Shown here: piece by piece, positions 41,094-49,587 of the stretch
Layout of the letters: each line of letters begins with the position of its first letter
How positions within the stretch are numbered: position 1 is the stretch's first letter
Assembly: GCF_001027285.1 (NCBI RefSeq)
Contig: NZ_CP011509.1
Coordinates: 9,572,501 to 9,636,500 of the forward strand
Length of the DNA stretch: 64,000 nucleotides
Direction: 5' to 3'
DNA from: Archangium gephyra
GTDB taxonomy: Bacteria > Myxococcota > Myxococcia > Myxococcales > Myxococcaceae
The notes under the pieces: generated by a model
Database searches by the model: none
The model's input: only the letters and a program-made list of their open reading frames with translations
What the model was told of the DNA's origin: nothing
Made by a program: the position numbers and the translations under genes

Positions 41094-42110
41094 ATGAAGG
41101 CCGTTGCCCTGAAGCGCTACCTGCCGAGCTCCGATCCCGAGTCCCTGCTCGACGTGGAATTACCGGACCCGGCTCCCCAGGGGCGGGACTTGCTCGTCCG
41201 CGTCCACGCCATCTCCGTCAACCCCGCGGACGTGAAGGTCCGCTCGCCCAAGGACAAGACCGAGTCCTCGCCGCGTGTGCTCGGCTGGGATGCCTCGGGT
41301 GTGGTGGAGGCCACCGGGCCGGACGTGAAGCTCTTCAAGCGCGGGGACGCCGTCTACTACGCGGGCAGCATCCTGCGCCCCGGCTGTGACAGCGAGCTGC
41401 ACCTGGTGGACGAGCGCATCGTCGGTCCCAAGCCGAAGTCGCTCGATGACGCCCAGGCGGCCGCCCTGCCCCTCACCGCGCTCACCGCCTACGAGGCCCT
41501 CTTCGATCGCTGCGCCATCGACCCGGGCGGCAGGCACTCGGGCCGCACGCTCCTCGTCATCAACGGCGCGGGCGGGGTGGGCTCCATCGCCATCCAGCTC
41601 GCCAGGCTGGCGGGCTTGCGCGTCATCGCCACCGCCTCCCGTCCCGAGTCCCAGCAGTGGTGCCGCGACATGGGCGCCCACCACGTCATCAACCACCGCG
41701 AGGACATCCCCCAGCAGCTCAAGGGCGTGGACATCCCCGAGGTCGACTACGTCTTCAACACCGTCGACACCGCGGGCTACTGGAACACCATGTGCGACGT
41801 CATCAAGCCCTTCGGCCGCATGGTCTCCATCGTCGAGACGAGCCAGCCCCTCGACCTCGGCCGGCTGATGGGCAAGAGCGTGAGCTTCTCGTGGGAGCTC
41901 ATGTTCACCCGCTCGCGCTTCCAGACGCAGGACATGGAGGAGCAGCACCGCGCCCTGAAGCAGGTGGCCGAGTGGCTCGACGCCGGCCGCCTCCGCACGA
42001 CGCTCACCGAGAAGCTCTCGCCCATCAACGCCGCCAACCTCCGCGCGGCGCACGCGAAGGTCGAGTCCGGGAAGATGGTGGGCAAGCTCGTCCTCTCCGG
42101 GTGGCGCTGA
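41094..42110 (+). CDS. Zinc-type alcohol dehydrogenase/quinone oxidoreductase (MDR family)
   Basis: 338 residues from ATG with GGGGAGAG upstream. MDR features: VRVHAISVNPADVKVR, VLGWDASGVVEATGP, FKRGDAVYYAG, and the nucleotide-binding INGAGGVGSIAIQLARLAG. The structural-zinc Cys cluster of true alcohol dehydrogenases is absent, which places it with the zeta-crystallin/quinone-reductase-like members (the name zinc-binding is historical). Likely NADPH-dependent reduction of quinones or enones; cytosolic. No operon partner. Confidence 0.9.
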   Translation: MKAVALKRYLPSSDPESLLDVELPDPAPQGRDLLVRVHAISVNPADVKVRSPKDKTESSPRVLGWDASGVVEATGPDVKLFKRGDAVYYAGSILRPGCDSELHLVDERIVGPKPKSLDDAQAAALPLTALTAYEALFDRCAIDPGGRHSGRTLLVINGAGGVGSIAIQLARLAGLRVIATASRPESQQWCRDMGAHHVINHREDIPQQLKGVDIPEVDYVFNTVDTAGYWNTMCDVIKPFGRMVSIVETSQPLDLGRLMGKSVSFSWELMFTRSRFQTQDMEEQHRALKQVAEWLDAGRLRTTLTEKLSPINAANLRAAHAKVESGKMVGKLVLSGWR

Positions 42111-42192
42111 CACCCATTTTTCTTTATTTACGCGTTTGACCAGGATGAGCCCGTGCTACGTCATGGCACGGGACCTCTCCCCTGGAGAACGC

Positions 42193-43887
42193 ATGATCAG
42201 CCCCTTTCTGATTCGACGTGGTGCGCTGGCCCTCCTCGTGGCCCTGCTCCTGCCGGCGCCCTTCGCCGCCGCACATGGCCGGTATTTCAACGACGCGACG
42301 AGCATCCCCACGCAGCATCCCAACTGGATGCGCTGGGTGCCGGACAACACCCGGGTGTCGGCGCTCTCGCTGCCGGGCACGCATGACACCATGGCCGATG
42401 AGACGGAATGGTATGTGACCGTCTTCGAGCGCGCGTGGATCCTCACCCAGGGCCTGAATCTGCGCCCGCAGCTCGACGCGGGCGTGCGCGCCGTGGACAT
42501 CCGCGCCCGCCACATCGGGGACCGCTTCACCCTCCATCATGGTGCGTACTACCTGATGACAACCTTCGATGACGTGCTGAGCACCACGGTGCAGTTCCTC
42601 AAGGACAACCCCACCGAGACCGTGCTCATGCGCGTCAAGAAGGAGCACACCGAGGAGAACACCACCCGCTCCTTCGCCGCGACGTTCGAGTGGTATCGCG
42701 ATCAGCCCGCCTACAATCCCTACATCTGGCGGGGCACGCATGTGCCGGCACTGAGCGAGGTGCGCGGGAAGATCGTCATCCTCGACGACTTCGAGGGCGG
42801 CGACCACGGCATCAACTGGGGCAGCATCCGCTTGCAGGATGCGTGGGAGGAGACCAACACCGCGACCAAGTGGAACCTGGTGCGCAACCACCTCGTGGCG
42901 GCCAACACGGGGGACCTCAACGCGCTGTACCTCAACTTCCTGAGCGCCTCGGGCTCCGGGGGAACGCCCGCGGGCATCGCGGATGACGTCAACGAGCAGG
43001 CCCTGCACTACCTGATGGGCGCCAACGTGCAGCGCACGGGCGTGATGATGATGGACTTCCCGGGCGCGGGGTTGATCGACGCCATCATCGCCCACAACTT
43101 CCGTCTGGCCACGAACGCGGCCGCCCTCGGCGCGGACTTCAGCACGGCCTTCAACAACCTCTCCTACGGCTGGCACGCCGATGGCGATGACAAGGCGCGG
43201 GATCGGCTCCTCGAGGCGAGGACGTTCCTGGAGCACAAGCTGCCCGGCATGTACTGGCACGTGATCGTCTCGGGCACCCCGGGAGGCGACAACTGGGGCT
43301 ACTCCACGACGCACTACGGGCTGTACCGGCAGTCGGATTGGGTGGATGGCTACAGCCACGTGGCGTTCAACACGCTGTCGAGCGACAGCGCCGTCAGCGA
43401 AGGCTTCCTGGCGAGCTATGTCGACGGCCAGCTGGGAAGCCTGAGTGGTACCGCGGAGAACCGGGCGGCGCAGCTGGCCTCCCGCGTGCGGGCCCGCTTC
43501 CCCTTCCAGTATTGGACCGTGCTGGTGAAGCGCACGCCCGGGGGCTTCAACAACTGGGCCTATACGTATTGGGGCGCGCACTACATGCGCTGGTACGGGG
43601 ACTACGCCTACGCGGTGTGGGGTTACGGCGCCCAGCCCGGCGTGTACCTCTACGAGCACGCGGGCTACCAGGGCGACGTCATCCAGCTCACGGGCCCCAC
43701 CTATGAGCTGAGCAGCCGCGGCTTCAACGACCGCGCCTCCTCAGTGCGGCTCATCGGCAACTACCGGGCGAACCTCTGGCAGCACGACAACTGGGGCGGC
43801 TCGGGCCTGTACGTCACGCAGAACATCGACAACCTGGGCACCCAGTGGAATGACCAGACGTCCTCGCTCGAGGTGTGGCGCTACTGA
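42193..43887 (+). CDS. Secreted PI-PLC X-domain phospholipase with C-terminal beta-gamma-crystallin domain
   Basis: 564 residues. ATG (MISPFLIRRGALALLV) with GGAG six bases upstream; signal peptide cleaved near FAAAHG. PI-PLC X domain: His64 in LPGTHDTMAD, LRPQLDAGVRAVDIRARH, His115/His116 in LHHGAYY, and a later DFEGGDHG strand, matching bacterial phosphatidylinositol-specific phospholipase C. The C-terminus (about residues 487-564) is a two-motif beta-gamma-crystallin domain with canonical calcium-binding signatures NDRASS (512-517) and NDQTSS (553-558), related in type to Myxococcus Protein S. Predicted to be a calcium-stabilised secreted phospholipase, perhaps acting on prey or host membranes. 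Confidence 0.9.
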   Translation: MISPFLIRRGALALLVALLLPAPFAAAHGRYFNDATSIPTQHPNWMRWVPDNTRVSALSLPGTHDTMADETEWYVTVFERAWILTQGLNLRPQLDAGVRAVDIRARHIGDRFTLHHGAYYLMTTFDDVLSTTVQFLKDNPTETVLMRVKKEHTEENTTRSFAATFEWYRDQPAYNPYIWRGTHVPALSEVRGKIVILDDFEGGDHGINWGSIRLQDAWEETNTATKWNLVRNHLVAANTGDLNALYLNFLSASGSGGTPAGIADDVNEQALHYLMGANVQRTGVMMMDFPGAGLIDAIIAHNFRLATNAAALGADFSTAFNNLSYGWHADGDDKARDRLLEARTFLEHKLPGMYWHVIVSGTPGGDNWGYSTTHYGLYRQSDWVDGYSHVAFNTLSSDSAVSEGFLASYVDGQLGSLSGTAENRAAQLASRVRARFPFQYWTVLVKRTPGGFNNWAYTYWGAHYMRWYGDYAYAVWGYGAQPGVYLYEHAGYQGDVIQLTGPTYELSSRGFNDRASSVRLIGNYRANLWQHDNWGGSGLYVTQNIDNLGTQWNDQTSSLEVWRY

Positions 43888-44295
43888 GGCTCAGCCTCGA
43901 GGAGGACGGAGGACGGCCGTTGGCTTGGGAGCGGTTGCGTCGGAGAGGCCAGGACCGGTGCCGCCGCCACGAAGGTGCTGAGCTACATTGCCAGGAACCA
44001 TATTATGCTCATCGGATCCTCCTTGATGGTGCTGCGCTGATGGGGAGGTAGAGAGCACCCGAGGCGTTGTGACTTGCACCGCGGGGGAGCCACAAAACCA
44101 GTGCGGGCTCAGCCAGCCTCCGTGCCTCGACGGGTGGCGCTGACGCGGGCCCTGGGCCACGCCCACGCGGGCACGCGGACACACCCCGGGTGAAGCGAGA
44201 GGCCCGGAGAGCGCCTATGGGGTGGCCCACCGATTGCTGGTATGAGAGGGCCGCCCGGCCGCACCCCCTGTGCGGCACCTCTCCCAGAGGGCCTC
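43888..44295. other. 408-bp intergenic region before the envelope operon
   Basis: No full gene is supported. It contains one odd element on the minus strand at 43983-44012, annotated separately. The left boundary of the following operon's promoter must lie here, but no clear -35/-10 pair is seen. Confidence 0.5.
43983..44012 (-). pseudogene. Nine-codon frame (MSIIWFLAM) behind a perfect Shine-Dalgarno
   Basis: AAGGAGG, five-base spacer, then ATG-AGC-ATA-ATA-TGG-TTC-CTG-GCA-ATG-TAG. The first seven residues match the usual beginning of YeaQ/YmgE/GlsB-type small membrane proteins (MSIIWFLxxG), but a stop follows and the remainder is not found downstream in any frame. Either a leader peptide or the stub of a deleted gene. 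Confidence 0.3.
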
Positions 44296-47200
44296 ATGCT
44301 CCTCTCTCCGCTGTCCCTGACCCTCCTGCTGCTCAACGCCGTCAGCCTCTCGCCCGCCTCCGTTCCGGCGAAGGGCAACCAGGAGGTGCTCGTCACGCTC
44401 GACCGCGCCTCGCGGGTGGCCATCACCGCGCGCACGCCCTCCGGCACCGCCTGCGAGATCGTCGACCAGGTGCGCGGCCCCTTCGCCCAGAGCGGCACCG
44501 CCGGGAGCGCCAACTGTGAGTTGGATCTCCTGTTGGACTCGGGCACCTACAAGCTGCGCCTGACGTCGCGCACCAAGGGCAAGGGCACCCAGGGGAAGGT
44601 GGACCTCAAGGCGGTGGCCTACACCGAGGACAACGCCCAGCCCGTGCTGCTGACGCCGGAGCGCGAGGTGCGCCAGGGGCTCGCCCCGCGCCACCAGGCC
44701 TCCTTCTGGTTGAAGCTCGACAAGCGCCAGCCCGTCACCCTGCGGGTGTCCGGCCGCACCGCCGGGGATGTGCGGCTGTGGCGCAACGGCGCGTGGCTGG
44801 AGCCCGTCGAGGTGAAGGACGCCTCCACGCAGCCGCGCACCGGGCAGCCCCAGTACGAGTGGTGGATGGAGACCACGCTCGACCCGGGCACCTACCTGCT
44901 CACCGCCTATGGCACGGCCCCCAAGCAGTGGACCGAGGGCCAGGAGGACAACACCTTCGCGGTGGCCTACGGCTTCCCCAAGGCGCCCACGGAGCGCTCG
45001 CTGAGCGTCACCCTGCCGCCCTGGGGCATGACGGCGGTGGAGCTGCCCTCGGGGCCCCACGCCCTCTTCCTGTCGCGGGACGGCGGCGCGCAGTCCTCCA
45101 GCCGCGTGAGTCTCCACGGGCTGTCCGCCGAGGGCGCCAGCAACGTCACCGGCGGCGCGGAGGGGAGCTGCCAGATCCAGGGCAAGGCGCTCGTCCCGCA
45201 GTGCAGCGTGATGGTGGGAGGCGCGGACGCGAGCCGTCACGTAGTCATCCTTCGGGGTGAGCCTGGGACGCGGCTGACGTTGCAGTGGGCGCGCCTCCCG
45301 ACGCGCGATCGCTACCTGGACGGAACCTACGGCCAGGGCGGGTCGACGCCGTACTTCGAGGCGCCCTCCACCGGTGAGTTCCTGGTGGGCCTGCACGAGG
45401 TGCCCCTGGATCCGGACAGCGCGCCCCTGGGGTGCATGCTGGAGACGACGTCCGGCATGGACTGGGTCCCCATCGGATTCGACGTGCCGGAGGTAGGCCC
45501 CGAGAGCGCCTTCCGCCGGGCCTTCAACTACAACGGCTCGAACGCCACCGTCTGGTTCCGGGTGACGCGCTCCGGGCGCTACGTCTTCTCCACCAGCGGG
45601 GACCGCAAGGGCCGCTGCGAGCTGTACCAGGTGGACGGCACCCGGCGCACACGCATCACGGAGACGAACCCCTCGGGGCAGACGTGCCGCATCGCCCACA
45701 CGGCCGGAGCCGGGGTGTACGAGCTGAAGCTGTACGGCGGCACCGAGGGCATCGAGCGGCTCACGCTGGCCCCCGAGGGCCGCGAGCCCCAGCAGGACAC
45801 GCCCACCCGCACCGCGTGCCTCATCAAGGGCGCGAAGCTGCAGAAGGACTACGTCTACCGCATCGTCGCCAACCGGAGCACGGGCGGGGCCCTGCGAGGC
45901 CTCGTGCTGCGTCCGCAGCCGCTCACCCTCTCCGAACCCCTGCCGGTGGTGCTCGATGGCCCGCGGCCGCTGGAGCTGCCCCTGGCCTCGGGCGGCGCCG
46001 TCGAGGTGCGCGCCTCCGGAAGCGAGCCCTTCACGTGCGCCCTGGGAAGCACCCGGGTGGAGGCACGGGAGGGGCGCTGCCAGCTCCCGGCCTCGGACGG
46101 CACGCTCACGCTGTCCCAGCCGGGCGGCACGTCCCTCAACCTGGTGGTGCACCGGCCCGCGCCGCCCCCACCGCCTCCGCCGCCACTGAGCGCGTACTCG
46201 CCCATCTTCCCGCCCCTGCCCTCGCTGCAGCCCTCCGAGCCCGCCTGGTTCGACTTCGAGCGCGGACAGTCGCACTCGCTCACCTTCGACGTGAAGAAGG
46301 AGGGCCTCTACCACGTGACGACGCAGGGCCTGCTGACCACCGAGTGCAGCATCCGCACGCCGGTGGTGCCACAGGTGGGCAGTGCCCAGGGCGGAGGGCG
46401 CGGGCGCAACTGCCTCGTGTCCACCTACCTGCGGCCCGGCCGCTACCTGCTCACCGCGAGGACGGTGAACCAGAGCAAGGGCCGCGGGGCCGTGCTGCTG
46501 GAGCGGCGTGACCTGAAGACGGCCGAGGGCGTGCGCGCCGATGGCGAGGCCTTCTTCCGCGTGGAAGCGGGCGACCTCATCCAGCAGAAGCTCACGGTGC
46601 CGCGCGGCGCGGACTACACCCTGTCCACCGCCGCGCCAGGTGCTCGGCTCCAGTGCCGCCTGGATGACCCCCAGGGCTGGCCGGTGGTGACGGTGCCCAC
46701 GCCCTGCGAGCAGTCGATGCGGCTGGCGAAGGGCACGTACCTGTGGACGCAGCTGCCGCTCACGGTGGAGTCCATGCGCCGCACCGCGCTGGAGCGCATC
46801 CAGCCCCCGGTGGTGCTCAAGGGCAACAAGGCGCACGCGGTGCGCTTCAACCAGTGGTACCGGGCGGACCTCGGCAAGGACGGCAAGGACGAGTTCACCT
46901 TCGAGGTGCCGGCGCGCATGTCCGTGTCCTTCACCCTCAGCAACGGCATGCAGGGGCGGCTCTACACCGCTGGCGCGGACGGCACGCTCCGGCCCGTGGA
47001 GGTCATCGCCCCCCAGGGCACGTACACCCCACCGCCTTCCGAAGCGGAGCCCGCGCCGGAGCCCGCGCCGGAGAGCGAGCCCCAGGAGTCCTCCGAGTAT
47101 TCCGAGCGCGAGCAGGAGGCGGAGTATTCCGAGGGAGAAGAGGCCCCCCCACCGAGCGAGGATGAGGGTGCTCCGCCCCCGCCCGTGGCCCCCCTGCCGG

Positions 47201-49587
47201 TGATGCACGCCGCTCCCCCCGAGGGCCAGTTCCTCCAGCTCGAGCCCGGCCGCTACAAGCTGGTGACCGAGCACAGCCGCGGGGACGTGGCCATCTCCTA
47301 CACGCTGTACCTGCGCACGGAGGTGCTCGCGCCTCCCATGGTGAAGGACGTGAACGTCCCCGGCAGCATGCCGCTGGTGCTGCCCGTGGACGGCACGCTG
47401 CGCCTCTTCACGCGCGGCAGCACGGACGTGCGCTGCCGCCTCTTCGACGGCGCGGGACGGCTCGTGGTGGAGAGCGCGGACCACGGCGCGGACTGGAACT
47501 GCGCCATCGCCGAGCCCCTGCCCGCGGGGAGCTACACGCTGGTGCTGGAGAGCCAGACACAGCAGCCGGGCCCCTCGCGTGTGTCGGTGGAGCTGGCCAC
47601 GGTGTCGGACGCCGGAGTGCTCGCCGAGGGTGGCACGCTGGAGGTGAACACCGGGGTGGTGCGCGCCACGCTGCCGCCCGTGCCCGCCGAAACGCTGCAG
47701 CAGGTGGTGCTGCGGGCGAAGTCGGCCTTCTCCTGCGCCCTGGAGGACGAGCGGGGCGCGGTGGTGTCGCGGGGCATGGACGTGCGCGAGTGCCAGCTGC
47801 TGCTCAAGCCGGGCACCTCGCCCTGGCGCGTGCGCGTCTGGACGCTCGGCCAGCCCACCAAGGTGAGCACCAGCGTGGCGGCGCGGCCCCTGCGTCCCTT
47901 CTCCGGTGGGAGGATTCCGGCGGGCGAGGCCACGAGCGCGCAACTGCCGAGGCCCGGACGCTACGAGACGGGCAACGGCGTCTACTGCCTGCCCGCGTCC
48001 CGGCAGGGCCCCCTGAATCCGTGTGGCCCCGAGGCCTCGCTGGAGGCCGGTGACTGGGTGTTCGGCGTGCCCGGCGCCACCGCCGAGACGAAGCTCTCCC
48101 TCTCCGAGCGCGTGGACACGCTGGAGGACCCCGAGGAGCAGCGCGCCCCGCTGAGCCAGCACACCACGCTGCTGCGCCAGCGCTCGAAGCGGGAGGCCCT
48201 GCACCTGCTGCGCGTGAGCGTGCCCTTCGGAGACCCGGCCTACCCTGCGTGCCGGCTGGACGGAGGCGCGTCGCAGCAGCGAGGCTCCGCGTGTTACGCG
48301 GCCACCGGCCCCACCGGCGAGTCGCTCGCGCGCTGGTGGACGCCCGCGGCGGAGAAGGGCGAGGCCGTCGTGCAGCGGCTGTCCTTCCCGGTGCCGCCCT
48401 CTTCCGTGCAGCTGTCGCCCGGCCTGCAGGATTTGACGTGGAGTGGCGGGCCCGCCCTCCGCATGGTGATGCCCGGCGAGCCCACGCGCGTGCAGCTCTC
48501 CCTCCCGCGGGAGGCGTGGGCCGTGCTGGTGGATGACAAGGGCGCCGCGGTGGACCTGTGCCCGCCCGGCGACGCGCTCTCCCGCTGCATCCTGAGCGGC
48601 ACGGGCGGCGCGGTGTTCCTCTGGTCCCCGGCCGAGTCCCGCGTGCAGACAGAGGTGCTCTCGGTGGAGGCGGCGAAGCCGGCCCTGCCCCTCGCGACCC
48701 TCTTCGAGGCCACCTCCCGCGTGCCCGGCCAGCAGGTGCTCGCCTTCGGAAGCTCGGAGGGCCCGCGCCAGCTGCGGGTGACGGGCGCGGAGCGGTGCGT
48801 GGCGTCGCTCGATGACGGGACACGGCTGGAGGGCTGTGAGCTCCAGGTGCCACCCGGCCGCCGCGGCCAGCTCCTGCTGGAGACGAACCCGGGCGGCGTG
48901 CGCGCGGTGCTGGCGTCTCCGGACGAGCTCGGCCTGGCCCTGCTGCCCCCGGCGCCCAAGAGCAAGGTGCCCGAGCTGCCCGCCGCGAAGGCCCTGCGCC
49001 TGTCCGGCGAGGTGGTGGAGCGCACCCTCACCGTGCCCGCGGACGCCGTCGTCCACCTCCGGGGGGACTCGGGCGTCTGCGGCCTCGCGCGGGACACCAC
49101 CGTGCTCGTGGTGGCGGGCCTGGAGCGCGGTTGCTCCGTGGACCGGCTGCTCACGGCCGGCACCTACCGCCTCGTGGTGCGAGGCTTCGCCAGCCAGCCC
49201 CTCACCGGCAACGTCACCTGGACGCACGAGCCGGTGAAGGAGCTGACCGAGGGCGTGGCCCAGGCCGAGGGCTGGGTGGCCCCGGGCCAGACGCACTACT
49301 TCCGCTTCGACACCGCCTCGGCCGGCAACATCGGCCTGGGGCTGCAGGTGCCCGCCGAGGTGCTCCAGTGCACCGTGCTCGACACCGCCCAGCGCGTGCT
49401 CGGCGAGGGCTGCCAGCAATTCCTCGCCCTGGAGAAGGGCACGTACCTGCTCGCCATCCACGCTCCCAACACGCTGGAGCGTCCCCTCCCCTTCAAGCCC
49501 GTCCTCGTGGGCCTCGCCGGTGCGAAGACCGGCGTCCCCGAGGAGTACCTGCGCGACTTCTTCAATCGCATCGGAGAGAACCCGTGA
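44296..49587 (+). CDS. Very large repetitive periplasmic protein of the alpha-2-macroglobulin operon
   Basis: 1763 residues from ATG with GAGGG four bases upstream; signal peptide MLLSPLSLTLLLLNAVS. The sequence is a chain of divergent beta-sandwich repeats of roughly 130-160 residues. Each has a PxTxxxFxVxxxxxYxL strand pattern, one or two Cys (ACEIVDQ/NCELDL, CQIQG/QCSV, RCELYQ/TCRI, ECSIR/NCLV, QCRLDD, RCRLFDG/NCAIA, SCALED/ECQL) and an LxxGxYxLxV closing strand, much like PPC/pre-peptidase domains. Two disordered linkers: Pro run near residue 625 (APPPPPPPPLS) and a Pro/Glu-rich segment near 915-985. No enzymatic motif. Its stop codon overlaps the alpha-2-macroglobulin ATG (TGATG), so the two are translationally coupled; a stoichiometric partner or tether of the macroglobulin is inferred. 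Confidence 0.85.
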   Translation: MLLSPLSLTLLLLNAVSLSPASVPAKGNQEVLVTLDRASRVAITARTPSGTACEIVDQVRGPFAQSGTAGSANCELDLLLDSGTYKLRLTSRTKGKGTQGKVDLKAVAYTEDNAQPVLLTPEREVRQGLAPRHQASFWLKLDKRQPVTLRVSGRTAGDVRLWRNGAWLEPVEVKDASTQPRTGQPQYEWWMETTLDPGTYLLTAYGTAPKQWTEGQEDNTFAVAYGFPKAPTERSLSVTLPPWGMTAVELPSGPHALFLSRDGGAQSSSRVSLHGLSAEGASNVTGGAEGSCQIQGKALVPQCSVMVGGADASRHVVILRGEPGTRLTLQWARLPTRDRYLDGTYGQGGSTPYFEAPSTGEFLVGLHEVPLDPDSAPLGCMLETTSGMDWVPIGFDVPEVGPESAFRRAFNYNGSNATVWFRVTRSGRYVFSTSGDRKGRCELYQVDGTRRTRITETNPSGQTCRIAHTAGAGVYELKLYGGTEGIERLTLAPEGREPQQDTPTRTACLIKGAKLQKDYVYRIVANRSTGGALRGLVLRPQPLTLSEPLPVVLDGPRPLELPLASGGAVEVRASGSEPFTCALGSTRVEAREGRCQLPASDGTLTLSQPGGTSLNLVVHRPAPPPPPPPPLSAYSPIFPPLPSLQPSEPAWFDFERGQSHSLTFDVKKEGLYHVTTQGLLTTECSIRTPVVPQVGSAQGGGRGRNCLVSTYLRPGRYLLTARTVNQSKGRGAVLLERRDLKTAEGVRADGEAFFRVEAGDLIQQKLTVPRGADYTLSTAAPGARLQCRLDDPQGWPVVTVPTPCEQSMRLAKGTYLWTQLPLTVESMRRTALERIQPPVVLKGNKAHAVRFNQWYRADLGKDGKDEFTFEVPARMSVSFTLSNGMQGRLYTAGADGTLRPVEVIAPQGTYTPPPSEAEPAPEPAPESEPQESSEYSEREQEAEYSEGEEAPPPSEDEGAPPPPVAPLPVMHAAPPEGQFLQLEPGRYKLVTEHSRGDVAISYTLYLRTEVLAPPMVKDVNVPGSMPLVLPVDGTLRLFTRGSTDVRCRLFDGAGRLVVESADHGADWNCAIAEPLPAGSYTLVLESQTQQPGPSRVSVELATVSDAGVLAEGGTLEVNTGVVRATLPPVPAETLQQVVLRAKSAFSCALEDERGAVVSRGMDVRECQLLLKPGTSPWRVRVWTLGQPTKVSTSVAARPLRPFSGGRIPAGEATSAQLPRPGRYETGNGVYCLPASRQGPLNPCGPEASLEAGDWVFGVPGATAETKLSLSERVDTLEDPEEQRAPLSQHTTLLRQRSKREALHLLRVSVPFGDPAYPACRLDGGASQQRGSACYAATGPTGESLARWWTPAAEKGEAVVQRLSFPVPPSSVQLSPGLQDLTWSGGPALRMVMPGEPTRVQLSLPREAWAVLVDDKGAAVDLCPPGDALSRCILSGTGGAVFLWSPAESRVQTEVLSVEAAKPALPLATLFEATSRVPGQQVLAFGSSEGPRQLRVTGAERCVASLDDGTRLEGCELQVPPGRRGQLLLETNPGGVRAVLASPDELGLALLPPAPKSKVPELPAAKALRLSGEVVERTLTVPADAVVHLRGDSGVCGLARDTTVLVVAGLERGCSVDRLLTAGTYRLVVRGFASQPLTGNVTWTHEPVKELTEGVAQAEGWVAPGQTHYFRFDTASAGNIGLGLQVPAEVLQCTVLDTAQRVLGEGCQQFLALEKGTYLLAIHAPNTLERPLPFKPVLVGLAGAKTGVPEEYLRDFFNRIGENP

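Noticed and set aside
44215-49461. 1748-codon open frame antisense to the large periplasmic protein gene
   Set aside because: It mirrors a GC-rich gene; the translation is dominated by Arg, Gly, His and Ala without recognisable domains, and there is no ribosome-binding site. The same holds for the long antisense frames at 49296-52913, 53028-55328, 55309-57642 and 59787-62165.
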